Below are positions 24,619 through 31,325 of a DNA stretch of 64,000 bases, piece by piece; within the stretch, counting starts at the first letter, position 1; each line of letters begins with the position of its first letter. This stretch comes from RYN-122 sp963761655. Its GTDB lineage: Bacteria > Actinomycetota > Actinomycetes > Mycobacteriales > SCTD01. The translations under genes were made by a program, and so were the position numbers. Under the pieces are notes generated by a model. The model worked only from the letters and a program-made list of their open reading frames with translations. It searched no databases and was not told where the DNA came from. The DNA lies in the NCBI GenBank assembly GCA_963761655.1, contig CAVXHI010000003.1, positions 434,001-498,000 of the forward strand, read 5' to 3'.

Positions 24619-25785
24619 TCACGCCGCCTCCGCCAGCAGGGCGCGGAGCCCGGAAGCGGACGGACCCGGGCTGCCCGCCGGCGCCTGCCCGTCCCAGGAC
24701 CAGGCCGGCACCGACCCCACCAGGCCGTCCGCCCCGCGCTCGAGCAGGCAGACCTGGGCCAGCCGGCGGGCCCCTCCACCGCGGGCCCGCACCAGGTGGA
24801 CGGCGACCCGCAGCCCGCTGGCGAGCTGGCTGTGCAGCGCCTCCCGGCCGAGGCCGGCGACGGACGCGAGCGCCTCGAGGCGGGCCGGCACGTCGGCGGC
24901 GGAGTTGGCGTGGACCGTCCCGCAGCCGCCCTCGTGCCCGGTGTTCAGGGCGGCCAGCAGGTCCACGACCTCCGCCCCACGGACCTCCCCCACGACGACG
25001 CGGTCCGGGCGCATCCGGAGGGCCTGCCGGACGAGGTCGCGCAGGGTGACCTCGCCGGCGCCCTCGAGGTTGGCCGGTCGCGCCTCGAGCCGCACGACGT
25101 GGGGGTGGTCGGGGGCGAGCTCGGCGGCGTCCTCGACGAGCAGCAGGCGGTCGCCGTCGTCGGCCAGGGACAGCAGGGCGGACAGCAGGGTGGTCTTGCC
25201 GGTGCCGGTGCCGCCGCTGACGAGGAACGCGACCCGGGCCTGCACGAGGTCGAGCAGCAGCTGGGCGCCGTCGGGCGGGACGGTGCCGGACGCGACGAGG
25301 TCGTCGAGGGCGAAGACCTGCCGGCGGGGGACGCGCAGCGACAGGCAGGTGCCGCCGGAGGCGACCGGCGGCAGGACGGCGTGCAGGCGGACGCCGTCGG
25401 GCAGGCGGGCGTCGACCCAGGGCTGGGCGTCGTCGAGGCGGCGGCCGGTGGGGGCGGTCAGGCGCTGGGCGAGCCGGCGGACGGCGAGGTCGTCGGGGAA
25501 GCGGACGGCGGTCCGCTCGAGCCCGGAGCCGCGGTCGACCCAGACCTCGTCGTGCCGGTTGACCAGGACGTCGGTGACCCGCGGGTCGGCGAGCAGCGGG
25601 GCGAGCGGCCCGGCCCCGACGATCTCGCTCTGCAGCGCCCGCAGGACGTCGAGCAGCTCCTGGTCGCCCCGCAGCGCCCCGCCCTCCTCGCGCAGCGCCT
25701 CGGCGACCCGGGCCGGGCTGGGCGGTCCGCCGTCGGCGGCCAGCCGGGAGCGGACACGGGTGAGCAGCCCGGCGTCGAGGCTCAT
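24619..25785 (-). CDS. TadA/CpaF-family secretion ATPase
   Basis: 388-residue hexameric ATPase expected to power pilus assembly or secretion. Walker A GGTGTGKTT (191-199), Asp-box LLLVEDAAEL, Walker B-like DRVVVGEVRG (251-260), and GTVHANSAADVPARLEA containing the His-box. It corresponds to the helicase/secretion-neighbourhood ATPase. The ATG overlaps the stop of the CpaE-like gene (ATGA). It is preceded in the operon by the CpaE-like protein and followed by TadB and TadC. Confidence 0.9.
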   Translation of the reverse strand: MSLDAGLLTRVRSRLAADGGPPSPARVAEALREEGGALRGDQELLDVLRALQSEIVGAGPLAPLLADPRVTDVLVNRHDEVWVDRGSGLERTAVRFPDDLAVRRLAQRLTAPTGRRLDDAQPWVDARLPDGVRLHAVLPPVASGGTCLSLRVPRRQVFALDDLVASGTVPPDGAQLLLDLVQARVAFLVSGGTGTGKTTLLSALLSLADDGDRLLLVEDAAELAPDHPHVVRLEARPANLEGAGEVTLRDLVRQALRMRPDRVVVGEVRGAEVVDLLAALNTGHEGGCGTVHANSAADVPARLEALASVAGLGREALHSQLASGLRVAVHLVRARGGGARRLAQVCLLERGADGLVGSVPAWSWDGQAPAGSPGPSASGLRALLAEAA

Positions 25786-26876
25786 GCCGCGGCCCGGAGC
25801 GCGGGCGGCGAGAGCGCGTCGAGCAGCTGGCCGGCGACGTCGGCCAGGGGTCCCTTGCCGCGCGAGCCGGGAGCCTCGCCGCGCTCGAGCGCCCGGTCGA
25901 GCCCGGCCTCGCTGCGCAGCTCGGCGGCGAGCGGCAGGCCGAGGGCCCGGGCGACGTCCCCCGCCGGCAGGCCCGCCGGGCCGGGGCCGCGGACCACGAC
26001 GCGGAGGTCGCGGCAGAGCAGCCCGACCGACGACGCGACCCGGGAGGCGGCCGCTGCCGCGCGCACCTCGGCGGGGACGAGGAGCAGGACGCTGGTCGCG
26101 GCGTCGAGCACGACCCGGGCGGTGTCGTCGACGGTGCGCGGCAGGTCGACGACCACGAGGTCGTGGGCCCGGCGGCCGGCCGACAGCACGGCGCGGACAG
26201 CCTCGGCGGGGACCGCGTGGGCGTCGCCCCGGTCCCAGGACAGGACCGACAGGTCCTGCACGCGGGGCAGCGCGTCGGCGAGCGCGGCCGCGGACAGCCG
26301 ACCCCGCGTGCTGCTCAGCCCCGGCCAGCGCAGCCCGACGTCGGTCTCGCGGCCGAAGCAGAGGTCGATGCCGCCGCCGAGGGGGTCGCCGTCGACGAGC
26401 AGCGTGCGCGTGCCGCGGCGGGCGGCCGTGACGGCGAGGGCGCAGGCCAGCGAGGTCGCGCCGGCGCCGCCCCTGCCGCCGACGACCGCGACGAGCTGCC
26501 CCTCCTGCCCGCTGCCCTCGGCGGCGTCGGCGAAGCGGTCGGCGAGCCAGCCCTCGGCGTCGGGGAGGAAGACGACGTGCTCGGCGCCCACGTGGACGGC
26601 GGTCTCCCAGACGGAGCCGTCGTCGAGGTCGTCCCCGAGCAGGGCCACGCCCGGGCGGCGTCGCAGGCCGGCCGCCGCGCACCCGAGCGCGGCGTCGGCG
26701 GCGACCACCACGAAGGGGGCGGTCTCCCAGGCGCGGCGGGCCGCGGCGGCGTCGGGCGCGACCGTCAGCTCGACGCCGGCGGTCGCGGCCAGGCGGAGCA
26801 GGTCGTCGAGCACGTCGGGGTCGGCGGTGACCGCGAGCGGACGGCCGGACAGAGGTCGGACAGGGTGCAGGTCCAC
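25782..26876 (-). CDS. CpaE-like P-loop protein of the Tad cluster
   Basis: 364 residues. An N-terminal receiver-like region (1-120) is followed by a MinD/ParA-like domain. The deviant Walker A is VVGGRGGAGATS (about 131-142), in which the usual lysines are Arg and Ala, so ATP hydrolysis may be impaired; LLVDGDPLGGGID follows as Walker A'. CpaE proteins localise Tad machines at the cell pole. The GTG at 26876 has GGAGGAG five bases upstream, which overrides a much longer upstream frame. First gene of the minus-strand secretion operon. Confidence 0.82.
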   Translation of the reverse strand: MDLHPVRPLSGRPLAVTADPDVLDDLLRLAATAGVELTVAPDAAAARRAWETAPFVVVAADAALGCAAAGLRRRPGVALLGDDLDDGSVWETAVHVGAEHVVFLPDAEGWLADRFADAAEGSGQEGQLVAVVGGRGGAGATSLACALAVTAARRGTRTLLVDGDPLGGGIDLCFGRETDVGLRWPGLSSTRGRLSAAALADALPRVQDLSVLSWDRGDAHAVPAEAVRAVLSAGRRAHDLVVVDLPRTVDDTARVVLDAATSVLLLVPAEVRAAAAASRVASSVGLLCRDLRVVVRGPGPAGLPAGDVARALGLPLAAELRSEAGLDRALERGEAPGSRGKGPLADVAGQLLDALSPPALRAAA

Positions 26877-26963
26877 GGGGACTCCTCCAGAGGTGAGGAG
26901 GCCACCTTCGGGAGCCGGGTCGCGCGTGGCACCGGCCGGGAGCGGATCTGTGGACAAGACGCG

Positions 26964-26998
26964 GACGACCCCCGCCGGGGGGGGTGGCGGGGGTCGTC
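26964..26998. promoter_or_regulatory. Perfect 13-bp inverted repeat in the cpaE-HAD divergent region
   Basis: GACGACCCCCGCC and its exact complement flank a 9-nt loop of eight G and one T. It lies 88 bp upstream of the CpaE-like start and about 130 bp upstream of the HAD phosphatase. Both genes point away from it, so it is not a terminator for either; an operator or structured leader is more likely. Further G-runs follow near 27017. Confidence 0.5.
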
Positions 26999-27116
26999 GC
27001 TCGGGGGCCGGCTCCGGGGGGGGTCGAGCCGGTCCCGTCCGGGGGACAGCACTGCTGTCACCGGAGTAGGTGTCCACAGGGTCGACGAGGAAACGGACGG
27101 ACGGGTGACAGCGGCC

Positions 27117-27122
27117 TATCCT
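27117..27122 (+). promoter_or_regulatory. -10 box of the HAD phosphatase gene (TATCCT)
   Basis: TATCCT ends eight bases before the ATG, and no Shine-Dalgarno lies between. Transcription should start at or within one or two bases of the start codon. No good -35 is visible. Confidence 0.55.
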
Positions 27123-27130
27123 CCCGACCG

Positions 27131-27925
27131 ATGACGCCCTCCCGCGCAGCCGCCTTCTTCGACCTCGACAAGACGGTGATCGCCAAGAGCAGCACGCTGG
27201 CCTTCAGCCGGCCGTTCTACCGGGGCGGCCTCGTCAACCGCCGGGCGGTCCTCAAGAGCTCCTTCGCGCAGTTCGTCTACCTGCTGCAGGGCGCCGACGA
27301 GGACTCGATGGACCGGATGCGCGACTACCTCAAGGCGCTGTGCGCCGGGTGGCCGGTCGAGACGGTGAACGCGATCGTCGCCGAGACCCTGCACGAGCTC
27401 ATCGACCCGATGGTCTACGCCGAGGCCGTCGCCCTGTTCGACAGGCACCACGCGGACGGCCTCGACGTCGTCCTGGTCAGCAGCAGCGGCGAGGAGGTGG
27501 TCGGGCCGATCGGGGCGATGCTCGGGGTCGACCACGTGATCGCCACCCGGATGGTCGTCGAGGACGGGAAGTACACCGGCGACATCGCCTTCTACGCGTA
27601 CGGCGAGGGCAAGGCGGTGGCGGTCCGGGAGATCGCCGAACAGCGGGGCTACGACCTCGAGCGCTGCTGGGCGTACTCCGACTCCGACACCGACCGGCCG
27701 ATGCTCGCTCTGGTCGGCAACCCGGTGGCGGTCAACCCGGACAAGGCCCTGCGCCGGTACGCCGCGGAGCAGGGCTGGCGGCTGCGGGAGTTCCAGCGGC
27801 CGGTCCGCGCCCGCACGCGCCGGCTGCCCCAGGTCCCGACGCCGTCCGGGCCGAGCCAGTACGCCGGGGTCGCGGCGGTGGCCGGCGTGGCCGGGCTCGC
27901 CTGGTGGGCCGCGAAGAAGAAGTGA
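27131..27925 (+). CDS. HAD-superfamily IB hydrolase (SerB-like phosphatase) with C-terminal membrane anchor
   Basis: 264 residues. The HAD motifs are intact: motif I FFDLDKTVI (nucleophile Asp11, Asp13), motif II VLVSSSGEE, a lysine in YGEGKAVAV, and motif IV WAYSDSDTDRPM. It belongs to the HAD-IB subgroup near phosphoserine phosphatase, orthologous by position to Rv3661; the substrate is unknown. The C-terminus ends in a hydrophobic segment (GVAAVAGVAGLAWWAAKKK), so the enzyme may be membrane-tethered. Followed by the Ms1-like RNA locus. Confidence 0.85.
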   Translation: MTPSRAAAFFDLDKTVIAKSSTLAFSRPFYRGGLVNRRAVLKSSFAQFVYLLQGADEDSMDRMRDYLKALCAGWPVETVNAIVAETLHELIDPMVYAEAVALFDRHHADGLDVVLVSSSGEEVVGPIGAMLGVDHVIATRMVVEDGKYTGDIAFYAYGEGKAVAVREIAEQRGYDLERCWAYSDSDTDRPMLALVGNPVAVNPDKALRRYAAEQGWRLREFQRPVRARTRRLPQVPTPSGPSQYAGVAAVAGVAGLAWWAAKKK

Positions 27926-27936
27926 CTCAGGTCACA
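27921..27936 (+). promoter_or_regulatory. Crp-like palindrome upstream of the Ms1-type RNA
   Basis: AGTGACTCAGGTCACA matches TGTGA-N6-TCACA at nine of ten positions. It overlaps the HAD stop codon and ends eight bases before a TTGACA at 27945-27950. The weak -10 candidate CACCGT lies 17 bp further on. The placement suits an activator site for a promoter reading into 27980 and beyond. Confidence 0.45.
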
Positions 27937-27979
27937 GGAAGGTCTTGACAGGCGGCCCGAGGAGGAGCACCGTCGTCGG

Positions 27980-28176
27980 CACGGACAGCCGCCGCGGGCG
28001 GACTGGTTCCCTCCGACGGCGGTCCGTGCGCAAGAGCCAGGCACCCACGTGCGACCAGCCGCGACAGGCACGTCCGAGGGGCTCCTCGAGAGCCTCCCGG
28101 TCGAGGTGATGCACGCTTGGTAACCCGGTCTCGACCGCATGGCGACGGCGTCCTCCCGCAGGGAGGGCGCCGTCCC
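27980..28176 (+). ncRNA. Probable Ms1 (MTS2823/scr3559-type) RNA polymerase-binding small RNA
   Basis: There is no ORF between the HAD phosphatase and the convergent Fic-like gene, the exact synteny of Ms1 RNA in mycobacteria (between Rv3661 and Rv3662c) and Streptomyces. The interval holds TTGACA (27945-27950), pairing arms GCACGGAC/GTCCGTGC (27979-27986 with 28022-28029), CGGTCGAG/CTCGACCG (28098-28105 with 28130-28137), and a terminator hairpin ending at 28174. Ms1 binds core RNA polymerase in stationary phase. The 5' end is estimated from the promoter and may be off by tens of bases; I could not align the sequence to Ms1. Confidence 0.6.
28144..28174. terminator. Bidirectional terminator hairpin
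   Basis: GACGGCGTCCTCCC and GGGAGGGCGCCGTC form a 14-bp stem with one G-U pair and a 3-nt loop, between convergent transcripts (Ms1-like RNA on plus, Fic-like gene on minus). It can serve both. Confidence 0.75.
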
Positions 28177-28181
28177 GTCGT

Positions 28182-29039
28182 TCAGCCCGGGGAGGCCGGC
28201 GCCTCGCGCAGGATGGCCTCGCAGACCGCCGTCCCCTCGCGGGCGCCCAGCGAGACCGCCGTCGCGCAGTGCTGGATCCACCGCACGAGGCCGGCCCGAC
28301 CACCGGTGATGTAGTCGCGGGCGGCGTCCTCGTACTCGTGGTGCAGCTCGACGTGGCCGACCTCGGGGGCCGACACCGCCTTGGGGTCGAGCCCCCGGTC
28401 GACCAGCACGAGGCGGGCGGCGGCCCGGGCGACCAGCCCGTCGGCCGACCCGAACGACCGCAGCGCCAGCAGCTCCCCGTGCACGACGGCGGACACGACG
28501 ACGGCGGGCGCCCTGGTGGCCAGCACGACCCGCGACAGGCCGTCGAGCCGGGCGGACACCTCGAGCGGGTCGGGGGCGGCGCCGAGCTCCAGCGGGTCGT
28601 CGACGTCCTGGCCGACGGCGCGGGGGCGGCCGAGCAGGTCGGCGTCCAGGCCCAGGTCGCCGGCGACGACGACGTGCATGCGGGCGAGCGCCTGCGCCGG
28701 GCTGCGCCGCCAGGCGGGGAGGACCTGCCCGAGGTCGGCGTGCAGGCGCACCGCGCCCTCGACCAGCCGGGCGCCGCGCTCCTCCTTGTTCGCCAGCGTG
28801 ACGGTGCCTCCGGCGAGCAGCTGCCCGCGCAGCCGCTCCAGCTCCATGCCGGCGCCCTCGAGCTGGGCCGAGGCCCGCGCCCCGCGCAGGGCCGACTCGG
28901 CGGTCACCTCGGCGCTGCGACGGCGCAGGACCCGGTGGCCGAGGAGCTTGTCGACCGCCGCCCGGGCCTCGGCCACCGCCTCGGGGACGCCGGGCAGGGC
29001 GAGCAGCGGAGCGAGCGGATCACCGGCAGGGACGGTCAC
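28182..29039 (-). CDS. Fic-fold-like protein with degenerate active site (Rv3662c position)
   Basis: 285 residues from the GTG at 29039, chosen because TAGCGT lies exactly six bases before it (an upstream GTG at 29045 directly abuts that box). Often labelled oxidoreductase in Streptomyces genomes, but no cofactor motif is visible. RASAQLEGA (about residue 57) resembles the Fic SAxIEG inhibitory-helix motif, and VVHGELLALRSFGSADGLVAR (split: helix, then loop) aligns with the Fic HPFxxGNGR region. There the catalytic His is Arg, Pro is Ser, Asn is Asp and the final Arg is Leu. If the homology is right, AMP-transfer activity is lost. Conserved neighbour of the Ms1 RNA. Confidence 0.6.
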   Translation of the reverse strand: MTVPAGDPLAPLLALPGVPEAVAEARAAVDKLLGHRVLRRRSAEVTAESALRGARASAQLEGAGMELERLRGQLLAGGTVTLANKEERGARLVEGAVRLHADLGQVLPAWRRSPAQALARMHVVVAGDLGLDADLLGRPRAVGQDVDDPLELGAAPDPLEVSARLDGLSRVVLATRAPAVVVSAVVHGELLALRSFGSADGLVARAAARLVLVDRGLDPKAVSAPEVGHVELHHEYEDAARDYITGGRAGLVRWIQHCATAVSLGAREGTAVCEAILREAPASPG

Positions 29040-29123
29040 CGGCACACGCTAGCCACCGGGCCCCGAGGCGGTGCCACGCCGGCCCGCGTCAGCAGCACCG
29101 CGCAGGACGTGAGCCGGGTCTAC

Positions 29124-29139
29124 CGTGACGGTCGTCACA
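29124..29139 (+). promoter_or_regulatory. Crp-like palindrome at the acetate-operon promoter
   Basis: CGTGACGGTCGTCACA matches TGTGA-N6-TCACA at nine of ten positions, with a perfect GTGAC-N4-GTCAC core. It overlaps a TACCGT -10 candidate (29121-29126) ahead of the DUF485-actP genes, a position that would suit repression by Crp or a GlxR-like protein. Confidence 0.55.
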
Positions 29140-29163
29140 GCGTCCGGTCAGCGAGGAGCAGCG

Positions 29164-29559
29164 ATGAGCACCACCGACAGCCGCCACCCCACGGACGCGG
29201 GAGGGGGTGAGACGTTCCAGCAGGTGCAGGACAGCGAGGAGTTCCAGGGCCTCAAGCGCACCCTGCGGAGGTTCGTCTTCCCGGCCACCGCGCTGTTCCT
29301 CGCCTGGTACCTGCTGTACGTCCTGCTCACCGCCTACGCCCGCGGCTTCATGGCGCAGAAGGTGCTCGGAGAGATCAACGTGGCCTACGTCTTCGGCCTG
29401 CTGCAGTTCGTGTCGACGTTCGTCATCGCCTACGTCTACTCGCGGTACGCCGAGAAGAACTTCGACCCGACCGCGGACCGCATCCGCGCCCGGCTCGAGG
29501 GCACCCCGACGCCGTACCCGGCCGACACCACCACCACGACGACGGAGGCCCGCGCGTGA
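29164..29559 (+). CDS. DUF485 membrane protein of the acetate transporter
   Basis: 131 residues. Two hydrophobic helices (about 40-62 and 76-100), with FPATALFLAWYLLYVLLTAYA and the conserved GLLQFVSTFVIAYVYSRYA, are typical of DUF485 (YjcH-like) proteins always found just before actP. The C-terminus is a Thr-rich tail. The ATG at 29164 is preceded by GAGGAG; the upstream start in this frame is rejected. The stop overlaps the actP GTG (GTGA). Confidence 0.85.
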   Translation: MSTTDSRHPTDAGGGETFQQVQDSEEFQGLKRTLRRFVFPATALFLAWYLLYVLLTAYARGFMAQKVLGEINVAYVFGLLQFVSTFVIAYVYSRYAEKNFDPTADRIRARLEGTPTPYPADTTTTTTEARA

Positions 29560-31235
29560 ACGTCCTCGCGCAGGCGGCCGACACGGTCGAGGGCGGGCAG
29601 CGGGTCCTGACGATCGGCCTGTTCGTGGCCTTCGTCGTGCTGACCCTGGTGATCACGCTCAAGGCCAGCCGCAACAACGCGACGGCGGCCGACTTCTACT
29701 CGGGCGGTCGCAGCCTCACCGGTCCGCAGAACGGCGTCGCCATCGGTGGCGACTACATGAGCGCGGCGAGCTTCCTCGGCATCGCCGGGATCATCGCGCT
29801 GTCGGGCTACGACGGGTTCCTCTACTCGATCGGGTTCCTCGTCGCCTGGCTGGTCGCGCTGCTCCTCGTCGCAGAGCTGCTGCGCAACAGCGGCAAGTAC
29901 ACGATGGCCGACGTCCTGGCGTTCCGGATGAAGCAGCGGCCGGTCCGGGTCGCGGCCGGCATCTCGACCATCACCGTGTCGATCTTCTACCTGCTCGCCC
30001 AGATGGTCGGTGCGGGCGCCCTGGTGACCCTGCTGCTCGGCGTCACCAGCGACACCGCCAAGAACATCACCATCGTGGCGGTCGGCCTGCTGATGATCTT
30101 CTACGTCACGGTCGGCGGGATGAAGGGCACGACCTGGGTGCAGATCATCAAGGCCGTCATGCTGATGACCGGCACGACGCTGATCACGATCCTCGTCATG
30201 GTCAAGTTCCACGGCAACGTGAGCGACCTGCTCGGGCAGGCCCGCGAGCAGAGCGGCAACCCGAGGTTCCTCGAGCCCGGTCTCAAGTACGGCACGGACG
30301 CGGCCGGCCTCAACGGCAAGCTGGACCTCATCAGCCTGGGCATCGCCCTGGTGCTCGGCACGGCCGGGCTGCCGCACATCCTCACGCGCTTCTACACGGT
30401 GCCGGACGCCAAGGCCGCCCGGAAGTCGGTGCTCTGGGCGATCGGCATCATCGGGTCCTTCTACCTGATGACGATCTGCCTGGGCTTCGGCGCCGCCGCC
30501 CTCGTCGGGCCCGCGAAGATCAAGGCGCAGAACCCGGCCGGCAACACCGCCGCCCCGCAGCTGGCCGAGGCGATCGGTCAGGACTTCTTCGGCGACACCG
30601 GCGGGACGATCCTGCTGGCCGTCATCGCCGCGGTCGCGTTCGCCACGATCCTCGCCGTCGTCGCCGGGCTGACCCTCGCGTCGTCGACGTCGTTCGCGCA
30701 CGACATCTACGCCTCGGTGATCAAGCGCGGCACGGCCACCGAGAAGGAGGAGGTCCGGGTCGCCCGTGTCTCGGCCTTCGCCATCGGCGCGGTGTCCATC
30801 GTGCTGTCCATCTACGCCCAGAAGCTGAACGTCGCCTTCCTCGTCGCGCTGGCGTTCGCCGTGGCGGCGTCGGGCAACCTCCCGGCGATCCTCTACAGCC
30901 TGTTCTGGCGGCGCTTCAACACGACCGGTGCGGTCAGCGCCATCTACGGCGGCCTGCTGTCCAGCGTCGTGCTGGTCTTCTTCTCGCCGGTCGTCTCCGG
31001 CAAGGTGACCCCCGGCGTCGACGGGGCGCCCGACGTCAGCGCCTCGCTGTTCGGCCTCGGCACCGACTTCTCCTGGTTCCCGCTGGAGAACCCGGGCATC
31101 GTCTCGATCCCGTTCGGCTTCCTCTGCGGCTACCTGGGGACGGTCCTGTCCAAGGAGCACGACGCCGACAAGCACGCCGAGATGGAGGTCCGCTCCCTGA
31201 CCGGGGCCGGCTCCGAGAAGGCGTCCGTCCACTAG
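29556..31235 (+). CDS. actP: Sodium:solute symporter, acetate permease ActP
   Basis: 559-residue transporter of the SSS family with about 13 hydrophobic helices. The GGRSLTGPQNGVAIGGDYMSAASFLGI motif region (split by helix boundaries) and the LPHILTRFYTVPDAKAAR loop are hallmarks of cation/acetate symporters. Coupled by GTGA to the DUF485 gene and followed 90 bp later by acs, so uptake and activation of acetate are co-located. The charged C-terminal tail EKASVH carries no known motif. Confidence 0.9.
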   Translation: MNVLAQAADTVEGGQRVLTIGLFVAFVVLTLVITLKASRNNATAADFYSGGRSLTGPQNGVAIGGDYMSAASFLGIAGIIALSGYDGFLYSIGFLVAWLVALLLVAELLRNSGKYTMADVLAFRMKQRPVRVAAGISTITVSIFYLLAQMVGAGALVTLLLGVTSDTAKNITIVAVGLLMIFYVTVGGMKGTTWVQIIKAVMLMTGTTLITILVMVKFHGNVSDLLGQAREQSGNPRFLEPGLKYGTDAAGLNGKLDLISLGIALVLGTAGLPHILTRFYTVPDAKAARKSVLWAIGIIGSFYLMTICLGFGAAALVGPAKIKAQNPAGNTAAPQLAEAIGQDFFGDTGGTILLAVIAAVAFATILAVVAGLTLASSTSFAHDIYASVIKRGTATEKEEVRVARVSAFAIGAVSIVLSIYAQKLNVAFLVALAFAVAASGNLPAILYSLFWRRFNTTGAVSAIYGGLLSSVVLVFFSPVVSGKVTPGVDGAPDVSASLFGLGTDFSWFPLENPGIVSIPFGFLCGYLGTVLSKEHDADKHAEMEVRSLTGAGSEKASVH

Positions 31236-31325
31236 CCCCCGCCCCCGCGCAGCGCCCGGCCCGGACCGCTCGGGTCGGGCGCTCGTGCGAGGGTCGCCCG
31301 TACGAGCCCCCCGAAGGAGCAGCAC

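Noticed and set aside
26977..27025. G-runs as a functional G-quadruplex
   Set aside because: G-runs are common in this GC-rich DNA; without conservation the claim is not supportable beyond the palindrome already reported.
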